From Prauserella rugosa (GTDB lineage: Bacteria > Actinomycetota > Actinomycetes > Mycobacteriales > Pseudonocardiaceae), in the NCBI RefSeq assembly GCF_000719975.1, contig NZ_JOIJ01000008.1, positions 124,001 through 188,000 of the forward strand: a DNA stretch of 64,000 bases. Reading direction: 5' to 3'. Below the pieces are notes generated by a model. That model had not been told where the DNA came from, ran no database searches, and saw only the letters and a list, made by a program, of their open reading frames with translations. Below, in pieces: positions 1 to 7,075 of the stretch. Made by a program: the position numbers and the translations under genes. How positions within the stretch are numbered: position 1 is the stretch's first letter; every line of letters begins with the position of its first letter.

Positions 1-1176
1 GTCGAGGACGCGGATCCGCATGCCGGCGTTCTGGAGGCGTTCGACGAGCGGTTCGCCCATAGCCACGGCCGTGGTCACCTGTCCCGAGGTCTGCGGCACG
101 TCGTCGAACGCCAGGCACAGCGCCGACTCCGAGAGCATCTTGGCCGTCTCGTCGTAGCCGGGGTCGCCGCCGGCGAACTCGGTGACGACGCGTTCGCCGC
201 CCGCCTCACCGGTGAAGCGGACCTGGAACCACGAGCGGGCACGCCGCTGCGCGCTCGGGCCGTCACCGGGCTTGCGGAGCTTGCCGAGGGCCGTGCGCAG
301 GGGCGGGATCTGCGCCGCCACGGCCACCACGCCGAGCCCGGCGCCGGTGGCCACGAGCGTCGTGAGCCGCTTCATGGCCGCGGCCTGGTGGTAGGTGAAC
401 CGGCGGCCGTAGCGCGGCATGGCAGCCGCCGAACGTCCGACGACCTGCGGGTCGAGGGTCGGCATCGGCACGAGCCACCGCCCCGTCTCGGCGTCGTGGG
501 TGGGCGGGCCGAGCGGGGTGTGGATCGCACGGTCGGCAGGCCACGGCTCGGCGGCCCTGCGACGCTTCGCCACCGCCGCCATCTGCCGGGCTCGGGAGAA
601 CGCCGTCAACGCCGAGGCGTAGGTGCCGCCGGAGAACTCGGCGTTCGCGCGGATCTGGGCGCGCACCGTGACGTCCGCGTCCTTCGCCGCCTCGCCGAGC
701 TGCGTCACCGTGAAGAACACGCCCAGGTCGTAGGGGATCGAGTCGAACCCGCAGGCGTGCACGATCCGCGCACCCGTGCGGCGTGCGGTCTCGTGGTGGG
801 CCAGGTACATGCGGTCGACGAATTCGGGCTCGCCGGTCAGGTCGACGTAGTCGGTGCCCGCCTCGGCGCACGCCGCGACGAGGGGCTCGCCGTACTCCAG
901 GTACGGCCCGACCGTGGTGACGACGACCCGCGCCGACTCGGCGACCCTGGCCAGCGACGCGGGGTCGGTGACGTCGGCCTGCACCAGCGGCAGGTCGGCG
1001 CAGGACGGTTCGATCGCGGCCAGGCGTTCCCGGACCGCTTCGAGCTTGGTCGTGTTGCGGCCCGCGAGCGCCCAGCGGCACCCTTCGGGCACGTGTGCCG
1101 CGAGGTACTCGGCGGTCAGGCCTCCCGTGAATCCGGTGGCCCCGAACACCACGATGTCGTACTCCCGCTGCGTCAT
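1..1176 (-). CDS. saccharopine dehydrogenase-like / trans-acting enoyl reductase family oxidoreductase (3' end off window)
   Basis: Reading begins MTQREYDIVVFGATGFTGG at 1176 and stays open for 392 codons to the window edge, so the C-terminus is missing. The N-terminus is a Rossmann NAD(P)-binding motif (VVFGATGFTG, about residues 8-17), followed by GRN and a TTVGPYLEYG segment typical of the saccharopine dehydrogenase NADP-binding family. Mycobacterial relatives include trans-acting enoyl reductases that act on phenolphthiocerol-type polyketides. A GGAGG ribosome site lies just upstream of the ATG. The substrate cannot be told from sequence. There is no adjacent polyketide gene in the window, so a role in lipid biosynthesis is only a family-level guess. 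Confidence 0.85.
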   Translation of the reverse strand, partial: MTQREYDIVVFGATGFTGGLTAEYLAAHVPEGCRWALAGRNTTKLEAVRERLAAIEPSCADLPLVQADVTDPASLARVAESARVVVTTVGPYLEYGEPLVAACAEAGTDYVDLTGEPEFVDRMYLAHHETARRTGARIVHACGFDSIPYDLGVFFTVTQLGEAAKDADVTVRAQIRANAEFSGGTYASALTAFSRARQMAAVAKRRRAAEPWPADRAIHTPLGPPTHDAETGRWLVPMPTLDPQVVGRSAAAMPRYGRRFTYHQAAAMKRLTTLVATGAGLGVVAVAAQIPPLRTALGKLRKPGDGPSAQRRARSWFQVRFTGEAGGERVVTEFAGGDPGYDETAKMLSESALCLAFDDVPQTSGQVTTAVAMGEPLVERLQNAGMRIRVLD

Positions 1177-1303
1177 GTGCGTCCTCCGGCTTCGCTGCTC
1201 TACGGCGTGGCCGGGAGCGTACCGGAGGTACGGAACCGGTGGCGGCAACCGTGATCGCCGACGTCGTGATTGAACGGCCCGCGGCCGGGGTACCACGTCG
1301 ATC

Positions 1304-1504
1304 ATGACGGAGAACCACGATCTCGCCCCGGACGCGGACGTCGACGAGCAGCGCCGCTCCCTCGTGGAGAGCGGCGAGGGCCTCGAGGGTGCTGCGGGCA
1401 GTGGGTCCGAACCGGCCCCCGCGTCGGTTCCGTTCGACGCCGACCCCGCCGACGCCGCGGAGCAGGCCGAACCCGTCCCGTTCGACGACGACGAATACCG
1501 CTGA
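1304..1504 (+). CDS. small acidic hypothetical protein
   Basis: This is a 66-aa open frame beginning MTENHDLAPDADVDEQRR, strongly acidic (Asp/Glu in almost every fourth position) and rich in Pro and Ala. It has no cysteines, membrane segment or recognisable domain. It lies between the divergent oxidoreductase and a WhiB gene. The composition is typical of short intrinsically disordered proteins found in Pseudonocardiaceae, and the ribosome-binding site is weak. I do not recognise a function. The call rests on codon position GC bias, its place between two real genes and the absence of a better frame. Confidence 0.5.
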   Translation: MTENHDLAPDADVDEQRRSLVESGEGLEGAAGSGSEPAPASVPFDADPADAAEQAEPVPFDDDEYR

Positions 1505-1575
1505 CAACAGGCAGGTGTGAGTTCCGCACCAGCCGGGTACACCGCGCATCGCACATCTTCACGGAGGTGATCACC

Positions 1576-1890
1576 ATGGCCGACACGTCTCGTTTGCCGA
1601 CCCCGGTGGCAGAGGTATGGGAATGGCAACGGCACGGCAACTGCCGCAATCTCGACAGCTCGGTGTTCTTCCATCCTGACGGCGAGCGCGGATTCGCGCG
1701 CGCCGACCGGGTCGCGAGGGCCAAGGAGGTGTGCCGCACCTGCCCCGTGATCGTCCAATGTCGACGCCACGCCCTGACCGTTCAGGAGCCGTTCGGGGTG
1801 TGGGGCGGCCTGGACGAGACCGAGCGCCGTGAGGCCATCGCCCGCCGCAAGCGGTTCGAGACCACCGAGCGCGAGCCCGCTCTGCACTGA
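1576..1890 (+). CDS. WhiB-family iron-sulfur transcriptional regulator (WhiB3/WhiD-like)
   Basis: A 104-aa protein with the four cluster-binding cysteines of the Wbl family: one in RHGNCRNLDSS and three in CRTCPVIVQC (CX2CX5C). The GVWGG turn and a basic C-terminal segment (RREAIARRKRF) for DNA or sigma-factor contact follow. The HGNCRNLDSSVFFHPDGERG stretch resembles the WhiB3/WhiD branch more than WhiB1 or WhiB2. Such proteins carry a [4Fe-4S] cluster, respond to O2, NO or redox state, and work with the principal sigma factor. Start chosen at ATG 1576 because ACGGAGGTGA (1561-1570) is an ideal ribosome site; a longer upstream frame has no such signal. The target genes are unknown. Confidence 0.93.
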   Translation: MADTSRLPTPVAEVWEWQRHGNCRNLDSSVFFHPDGERGFARADRVARAKEVCRTCPVIVQCRRHALTVQEPFGVWGGLDETERREAIARRKRFETTEREPALH

Positions 1891-1973
1891 GCGGTCCACG
1901 AGCGACCAGACCGAAGAGGACAGCGGATCCGACGATCTCGCGATGCGACAGGCGACGCGAGACAGGGGAAAGT

Positions 1974-2954
1974 GTGCGTTTCGGCTATACCTTGCTGACC
2001 GAACAGGCCGGACCGAAGCAACTCGTCAACGATGCCGCGAAGGCCGAACAGGCCCGCTTCTCGTTCGAGGTCATGAGTGATCACTACTCGCCGTGGCTCG
2101 ACGAACAGGGTCACGCCCCGTACGCCTGGTCGGTGCTCGGGGCGGTCGCCCAGGTGACCGGCGATGTCGAGCTGATGTCGTTCGTGACGTGCCCGACCAT
2201 GCGGTACCACCCTGCCGTCGTGGCGCAGAAGGCCGCGACCGTGCAGGAACTGTCCGACGGGCGGTTCCTGTTGGGACTCGGAGCGGGCGAGAACCTCAAC
2301 GAACACGTCGTGGGCCGTGGTTGGCCCGCGGCGAACGTGCGCCACGAGATGCTCTCCGAGGCCCTGCAGATCATCAACGACCTGTTCGACGGCGGCTACA
2401 CGAACCTCGCCGGGGAACATTTCCGGGTGGACTCGGCGAAGCTGTGGGACCTGCCCTCGACGCGGGTGCCGATCGGTGTGGCGGTCTCGGGCGCGCAGTC
2501 GGTCGACAAGTTCGCGGCCGCCGCCGACGCGATGATCGCCGTCGAGCCGAAGGGCGACCTGTGCCAGCGGTGGGACGACACCAGGGCGCAGCTGGGCGTG
2601 GGCAAGTCCCGCAAGGTGGGCCAGCTGCCCGTGTCGTGGGACCGCGATACCGAGGCGGCCGCGCGCCGTGCTCGCGAGCAGTTCCGGTGGTTCGCGGGTG
2701 GCTGGAAGGTCAACGCCGAGCTGCCCGGCACGCAGGCGTTCGCCGCCGCGACCCAGTACGTCCGCGAGGACGACGTGGCCTCGGCGATCCCGTGTGGAGC
2801 GTCCCCGCAGGCCGTCGTCGACGCGGCGCGCTCGTTCCGGGACGCCGGCTTCACCGATCTGGCGTTGGTCGCTGTCGGTGGCGATCAACAGGACGAGTTC
2901 CTCAAGGCCGCGGAGGACGAGATCCTTCCCGCGCTGCGCGAGCAGCTGGGCTGA
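1974..2954 (+). CDS. LLM-class F420-dependent oxidoreductase (F420-G6PDH-like family)
   Basis: A 326-aa luciferase-like TIM-barrel protein starting at GTG 1974 (MRFGYTLLTEQAGPKQL) with a purine-rich ribosome site (AGGGGAAA) just upstream. The family signature DGRFLLGLGAGENLNEHVVG is at about residues 92-111, and the N-terminal barrel strands and SDH motif near residue 36 match F420-dependent glucose-6-phosphate dehydrogenase-like oxidoreductases (TIGR03557-type). It is expected to use reduced or oxidised F420 for hydride transfer; the substrate is not determined. It lies 83 bp after the whiB-like gene on the same strand and ends in a strong hairpin terminator. Confidence 0.9.
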   Translation: MRFGYTLLTEQAGPKQLVNDAAKAEQARFSFEVMSDHYSPWLDEQGHAPYAWSVLGAVAQVTGDVELMSFVTCPTMRYHPAVVAQKAATVQELSDGRFLLGLGAGENLNEHVVGRGWPAANVRHEMLSEALQIINDLFDGGYTNLAGEHFRVDSAKLWDLPSTRVPIGVAVSGAQSVDKFAAAADAMIAVEPKGDLCQRWDDTRAQLGVGKSRKVGQLPVSWDRDTEAAARRAREQFRWFAGGWKVNAELPGTQAFAAATQYVREDDVASAIPCGASPQAVVDAARSFRDAGFTDLALVAVGGDQQDEFLKAAEDEILPALREQLG

Positions 2955-2960
2955 CCTGCG

Positions 2961-2990
2961 CGGGTGCGGCCGGTCAGCCGGCCGCACCCG
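2961..2990. terminator. bidirectional hairpin terminator between convergent genes
   Basis: A 13-bp perfect stem (CGGGTGCGGCCGG, 2961-2973, paired with 2978-2990) with a TCAG loop lies between the convergent LLM oxidoreductase and DUF202 genes. There is no U tract, as is common in high-GC actinomycetes. Confidence 0.75.
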
Positions 2991-2993
2991 GGA

Positions 2994-3284
2994 TCACGCG
3001 AGCATCGCCACGAGGCTGGCGAGCACGGTCAGCACCACCAGCGCTGCGGACGTCGCGGCCACGGCGGGGCTCAGCGGTGGGGTGCCACTGCGCAACGTCC
3101 GCGAGCGGAGCAGGCTCGCGACCGACAGCACGACCGTCGTGACCACGGCGATCGGTGCCGCGGTCACCAGCACCGCCGTGCCGTGGGAGACCGCGGAATG
3201 GACGAGCAGTCCCGTGCAGGCGGCCGAGGCGAGCGCGGTGCGCTGCCATGCGAGTCCGGTCCGTTCGGGTTGGCCTTCGCTCAT
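2994..3284 (-). CDS. DUF202 domain membrane protein (small)
   Basis: A 96-aa protein beginning MSEGQPERTGLAWQRTALAS. The RTGLAWQRT motif at its N-terminus is the DUF202 signature, and two to three hydrophobic segments follow (about residues 17-33, 38-58 and 72-95). The start at 3284 overlaps the stop of the upstream gene by ATGA, so the two are translationally coupled. DUF202 proteins are small inner-membrane proteins of unknown biochemical role, sometimes linked to electron transport or stress. It is the last gene of a GtrA-DUF202-DUF202 operon. Confidence 0.85.
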   Translation of the reverse strand: MSEGQPERTGLAWQRTALASAACTGLLVHSAVSHGTAVLVTAAPIAVVTTVVLSVASLLRSRTLRSGTPPLSPAVAATSAALVVLTVLASLVAMLA

Positions 3285-3667
3285 GCCACGAGGACCAGCA
3301 CCAGCGCCACGGCGGTGATCGCCAGGATGCCCGCCCCGAGCACGCCGAGGAGCACGTTGGGCGGAAGGGGCGAGCCGCGGCGCATCGCCCGCTGCACCCC
3401 ACGCCAGCGCGGATACGACGCGGCCGCGATCACCAGCGCGAGTGCAATGCACAGCGCGGCCAGCAGCGTTCGCGGTCCCTCACCGGCGAGTCCCGGAACG
3501 AGCTGCTGGACCGCCACCCCACCGGCGACCAGGCCGAGCGCGGTGCGCAGCCACGCGAGAAAGGTGCGCTCGTTGGCGAGCGTGAAGCGGTAGTCGGGTT
3601 CGCGGTCGGCGGCCCCGTCCCCGGGTGCGGTGCCGCCGGTCCGGTCGGTGGTGTCGTGGTCGGTCAC
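3281..3667 (-). CDS. DUF202 (YidH-type) membrane protein
   Basis: A 128-aa protein. Start placed at GTG 3667 (reading VTDHDTTDRTGG) because it overlaps the upstream gtrA stop as GTGA; a longer reading to 3706 would run into gtrA without a ribosome site. An acidic N-terminus is followed by the DUF202 signature RFTLANERTFLAWLRTALGL and three hydrophobic helices (about residues 50-66, 74-93 and 108-128). It is predicted to sit in the cytoplasmic membrane. Pairing of a YidH-type and a shorter DUF202 protein in tandem is common in actinomycetes. No catalytic residues are apparent. Confidence 0.87.
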   Translation of the reverse strand: MTDHDTTDRTGGTAPGDGAADREPDYRFTLANERTFLAWLRTALGLVAGGVAVQQLVPGLAGEGPRTLLAALCIALALVIAAASYPRWRGVQRAMRRGSPLPPNVLLGVLGAGILAITAVALVLVLVA

Positions 3668-4143
3668 GACGCGCCCCCGGCGTCCCTGCGCCACACGAAC
3701 ACCCACGAGCGCAGCACCAGGAACCGCACGATGCCGCCCACGAGGCTCGTCGCGACCAGCACCGTGGCTTCCGTGGTGGGCGTGGGCGAGTCGGCGACCA
3801 GGTGCAGCAGTCCCAGCGCGGCGGTGCCGGCGCAGGCGTAGAACAGGAACGTGCCGACCGTCTGCAGGTGCTGGCGCGCGCGGGGTCCCGTCACGTCACC
3901 GAAGGTGATGCGCCGATGGAACTCGGTGTTCAGCACGGTGGTGATGGCGATGGCGACGGGGTTGGCGGCCGGTGCGGTCAACGGTTCGCGCAGCAGGAGG
4001 AACAACAGTCCCTGCAGTCCGGTGCTGATCGCCCCGCCCAGTACGTACAGCGGAACGTGCCGTGCGAGCGTGGGGTGTTCCCGCACGGCGTTCGCGGGCT
4101 GCAGGCGGGGCCGCACGCAGACCCGGGACCGCGCATGGTTCAT
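3664..4143 (-). CDS. GtrA-like membrane protein
   Basis: A 159-aa protein with a basic N-terminus and four hydrophobic helices. The LYVLGGAISTGLQGLLFLLL segment at about residues 32-51 and the VLNTEFHRRITF loop match the GtrA family, small flippase-like proteins thought to move polyprenyl-linked sugars across the membrane for glycosylation of cell-wall polymers. First gene of a coupled three-gene operon with two DUF202 proteins. No glycosyltransferase partner (GtrB) is next to it, so its lipid-linked substrate is unknown. Confidence 0.85.
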   Translation of the reverse strand: MNHARSRVCVRPRLQPANAVREHPTLARHVPLYVLGGAISTGLQGLLFLLLREPLTAPAANPVAIAITTVLNTEFHRRITFGDVTGPRARQHLQTVGTFLFYACAGTAALGLLHLVADSPTPTTEATVLVATSLVGGIVRFLVLRSWVFVWRRDAGGAS

Positions 4144-4216
4144 GTCCTAGACGATACGTCCACCCGCGTGACCGGCTGGAACGGCGGCCGGTTGCGTCCC
4201 GTGCGGCCGGACCGGC

Positions 4217-4630
4217 TCAGGGGCGGACGGCCTTCACCGCGCTGTCGACGTCGGCGTGCAGGGGCATCTGCTCGGCGAGTCCCGTGGCCTCGAGGGGCCG
4301 CAGCACCACCCGGTTCTCCGCGACGATCGCCCAGTTCAGCCGGCCACCGCCCGACTTCTCCACGAGCTCGGCGAGTACGGACAGTCCGGCGGAGCCGAGG
4401 AAGTCCACACCGTCGAGATCGAGGACGAGGCGGGCGGGTGCGGCGAGTTCCTCCTGGAGCCACGTGCGCAGGTCCGGCGCCGACAGCAGGTCGACCTCCC
4501 CGCGGACCCGGGCCAGGACCACTCCGTCGTCGCGGCGCTCGGCCTCGATGCGCATGGTTCCGGTCTCCTGGGTCGAAGACGTCGTCCCGGGGATCTCCGG
4601 GGTGGGTTCGGGGGTGTCGATGCTCTGCAC
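4217..4630 (-). CDS. STAS-domain protein (anti-sigma-factor antagonist-like)
   Basis: A 137-aa protein with a single STAS domain beginning near MRIEAERRDDGVVLARVRGE and containing LDLDGVDFLGSAGLSVLAEL, where the Ser of the GSAGL turn is the usual phosphorylation site in SpoIIAA/RsbV proteins. I chose GTG 4630 because AAGGGAG lies 8 bases upstream; an internal ATG at 4555 would give 112 aa but has no such signal. The extra 25 residues are a Pro/Thr-rich tail. It probably takes part in a partner-switching circuit for an alternative sigma factor; no anti-sigma kinase is adjacent. A sigma-B-type promoter lies close by on the opposite strand. Confidence 0.83.
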   Translation of the reverse strand: MQSIDTPEPTPEIPGTTSSTQETGTMRIEAERRDDGVVLARVRGEVDLLSAPDLRTWLQEELAAPARLVLDLDGVDFLGSAGLSVLAELVEKSGGGRLNWAIVAENRVVLRPLEATGLAEQMPLHADVDSAVKAVRP

Positions 4631-5215
4631 TGCTGGGCTCCCTTCATCGCTGGGCCAGGAAGTGCTTCTTCGGACGCATATCCGGCTTCGCCGGATCGCT
4701 CCCGGCGGAAAATATATGCCTGATCCGCCAACTCCACCGTAGAAACCTCGGCGACACCTTTCAACCTCGGTCGTGGCCGTCCGGTGTGAGCTTCGCACGC
4801 GTGGACCGCGGTTTATCGGCCGTCCACGATGGGTATGAGCGACGGCTCGGCGGGAAGACTTCCTGTGTCGCACTTTCGGAAAGTGCTGTCGCGGACGGGG
4901 TTGTCGCTCCGGTCGCTCCGGTGATCGGGTGTCCGATGTGGCCGTTCGGCGCGCCGTTGTCCGTGCTGGCTCGGGAATATTCGGTGGGCACGGCGTCACT
5001 CCGGAACGCCGCGCGTTCGGTGCGGTCCGACCACTGCCCGCGGTGGGCGAGCGATGTGGGAAGTGGTGGCAGGCGAGGCGTGTCGGCAGCATTTCGTGGA
5101 TTTTCCTGAAGCGCCGGTGGAGGCGTCGAAAATGGGCGTGCCGGTAGAGCGATGCCGTCGCCGGACCTTTACGGTGGGAATGGCAGCCTCAAGCAACCGA
5201 AGGGAAATAGCGACC
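4631..5215. other. 585-bp intergenic region with palindromes
   Basis: No convincing gene. It is less GC-rich than its surroundings (for example GGAAAATATATGCC near 4708). It holds a hairpin ATCCGGC-TTC-GCCGGAT (4680-4696), an 11-bp palindrome GGAAG-A-CTTCC (4853-4863) and a 17-bp palindrome GCACTTTC-G-GAAAGTGC (4870-4886). The last two sit just downstream of a sigma-B-type promoter at 4811. These look like operators or transcript hairpins serving the divergent STAS gene and the HesB-like gene. Confidence 0.5.
4811..4836 (+). promoter_or_regulatory. candidate sigma-B/sigma-F-type promoter
   Basis: GTTT at 4811-4814 and GGGTAT at 4831-4836 are separated by 16 bases, which fits the actinobacterial general-stress sigma (SigB/SigF) consensus GTTT-N14-17-GGGTA. 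It points toward the HesB-like gene 380 bp downstream, which would give a long leader containing two palindromes. Nearness to a STAS partner-switching protein is consistent with a stress regulon. Confidence 0.5.
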
Positions 5216-5515
5216 ATGCTTGCGATGACTGACGCTGCCGTGGAGGCGATCAGTGCGCTGACCGCCCAGGACGGTCAGGACGGCGCCGCCGGTCTGCGGT
5301 TCGCGGTCCGGGAGGAGACGGAAGAGGGAGCGCAGCTCGCGCTTTCGGTCGCCCCGGGGCCGGAGGACGGCGACCAGGTGCTGGGAACCGAGAGCGGTGC
5401 CCGGGTCTTCCTGGAGGCCAAGGCGTCGACGTTCCTCGACGACAAGGTCCTCGACGTCCAGCAGGACGATCAGGGACAGCTGAACTTCGCGGTGATGCAG
5501 CAGCCGGAAGGCTGA
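5216..5515 (+). CDS. HesB/IscA-fold protein lacking the conserved cysteines
   Basis: A 99-aa protein beginning MLAMTDAAVEAISALTAQ with a good ribosome site (GAAGGGAAA, 5200-5208). The fold pattern resembles A-type iron-sulfur carriers of the HesB/IscA/ErpA family: an N-terminal helix, GLRFAV strand, SVAPGPEDGD, and FLEAKASTFLDDKVLDVQ. There is no cysteine anywhere, whereas true carriers need three. A second start at the internal ATG (MTDAAVEA) is possible. It therefore probably does not carry a cluster and may have a structural or binding role. It is followed by a very strong terminator and may be driven from the sigma-B-type promoter at 4811. Confidence 0.8.
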   Translation: MLAMTDAAVEAISALTAQDGQDGAAGLRFAVREETEEGAQLALSVAPGPEDGDQVLGTESGARVFLEAKASTFLDDKVLDVQQDDQGQLNFAVMQQPEG

Positions 5516-5536
5516 CGCACCCGTCATCGAGTTGTG

Positions 5537-5574
5537 CCGGTGCCGGCGTCTCCTCTCGGAGGCGCCGGCACCGG
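5537..5574 (+). terminator. rho-independent-type terminator
   Basis: A 17-bp stem with one wobble pair (5537-5553 with 5558-5574) around a TCTC loop follows the HesB-like gene, ending in TGTGTT. Confidence 0.75.
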
Positions 5575-5654
5575 TGTGTTCGGACCGGGTGATCGCGGGT
5601 AGTCGCAGCCGACGAGACGAGAAGTCGAGAGTCCGAGGCGAAAGGACATCCGCG

Positions 5655-6839
5655 ATGAAGGCTGCGACCTGGCAGGGCAAGCGTGACGTCCGTGTGCAGG
5701 AGGTTCCCGATCCGCGCATCGAGGAGCCGACCGATGCGATCGTGGAGGTCACCTCGACGGCGATCTGCGGTTCCGACCTGCACCTGTACGAGGTGCTCGG
5801 GCCGTTCATGACGCCGGGCGACGTGCTGGGCCACGAACCGATGGGTGTCGTGCGGGAGACGGGCAACGCCGTGCCCAACCTCGAGCCGGGGGACCGGGTC
5901 GTCATCCCGTTCAACATCGCCTGCGGGCAGTGCTATTACTGCGCGCAACGGCTCTACACCCAGTGCGAGCGCACGCAGGTGCGCGAACAGGGCAAGGGCG
6001 CCGCCCTGTTCGGCTACACGAAGCTGTACGGACAGGTGCCAGGCGGTCAGGCCGAGCTGCTGCGTGTGCCGCAGGCCCACTTCGGGCCCGTGAAGATCCC
6101 CGATTCCGCGCCCGACGAGCGGTTCCTGTTCCTGTCCGACGTGCTGCCCACGGCGTGGCAGGCCGTGGAGTACGCCGACGTGCCCGACGGCGGCAGTTGT
6201 GTCGTCCTCGGACTCGGGCCGATCGGCCAGATGGCGGCGCGCATTGCGCGGCACCGCGGCGCGGGAACGGTGCTCGGGGTCGACCTGGTCGACGAGCGGC
6301 TCGAGATGGCTCAGCGACACGGTGTCGACACGCTCGACCTGCGCACCGTCAAGGACGTCGGCGACGCGGTGCGCGAGCGCACCGACGGCAGGGGCGCCGA
6401 CGCGGTGATCGACGCGGTGGGCATGGAGGCCCACGGTGCGCCCGTGAGCACGCTGGTGCAGCAGTTCGCGACGTTGTTGCCCAACCGGATCGCCGAGAAG
6501 GCGTTCACCACGGCGGGGCTCGACCGGATGAGTGCGCTGTACACCGCGATCGACGCGGTGCGCAGGGGCGGAACCGTGTCGCTGTCGGGTGTCTACGGCG
6601 GCATGGCCGACCCCATGCCGATGATGACCCTGTTCGACAAGCAGATCCAGCTGCGCATGGGGCAGGCCAACGTGCGGGCCTGGACCGACGACATCCTGCC
6701 GTTGCTGACCGGCGACGGCGATCCGCTCGGCGTCGACGACCTCACCACCCATCGCGTGCCGCTCGACGAGGCCTCCGACGCGTACGCCATGTTCCAGGCC
6801 AAACGTGACGGCGCCATCAAGGTCGTGCTCAAGCCCTAG
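5655..6839 (+). CDS. zinc-dependent alcohol dehydrogenase (formaldehyde dehydrogenase-like)
   Basis: A 394-aa medium-chain dehydrogenase. The catalytic zinc motif CGSDLH is at about residues 38-43 and GHEPMG at about 61-66. The structural zinc site is a cysteine cluster in CGQCYYCAQRLYTQC (about 96-110). The cofactor-binding turn VVLGLGPIGQMAARIA is near residue 185. The long form with this cysteine spacing matches the glutathione-independent formaldehyde dehydrogenase-like subgroup (FDH_like). It has no mycothiol-specific marker that I can identify. It is a single gene with an AAAGGACATCCGCG ribosome region. The substrate is unproven; detoxification of an aldehyde or alcohol oxidation is the likely role. 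Confidence 0.9.
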   Translation: MKAATWQGKRDVRVQEVPDPRIEEPTDAIVEVTSTAICGSDLHLYEVLGPFMTPGDVLGHEPMGVVRETGNAVPNLEPGDRVVIPFNIACGQCYYCAQRLYTQCERTQVREQGKGAALFGYTKLYGQVPGGQAELLRVPQAHFGPVKIPDSAPDERFLFLSDVLPTAWQAVEYADVPDGGSCVVLGLGPIGQMAARIARHRGAGTVLGVDLVDERLEMAQRHGVDTLDLRTVKDVGDAVRERTDGRGADAVIDAVGMEAHGAPVSTLVQQFATLLPNRIAEKAFTTAGLDRMSALYTAIDAVRRGGTVSLSGVYGGMADPMPMMTLFDKQIQLRMGQANVRAWTDDILPLLTGDGDPLGVDDLTTHRVPLDEASDAYAMFQAKRDGAIKVVLKP

Positions 6840-7075
6840 TCGTCGACCCCTAGCCCTCGAGCCCTTGTCGTCAGGCGCACGTCCTCGAGCCGCGTCCGTT
6901 GTCACTCGACTGTCACTCGACCCGGTGAGATGTGCGGTCTGTCGGTATCGGATGATCGGTCCGTCGTAGGCCGACGTCGACGGCGGCCCGCGCGCCGGTG
7001 AACTCCGCCGGTGCGCGGGGAACCGGAGCCGGTGCGCACCCGTCGGTCCGATGAGTCCTGACGACGGGAGTGGGC

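Noticed and set aside
4929..5147. 72-codon plus-strand frame in the intergenic gap
   Set aside because: Arg/Trp-rich end, no ribosome site and no family resemblance; more likely leader sequence.
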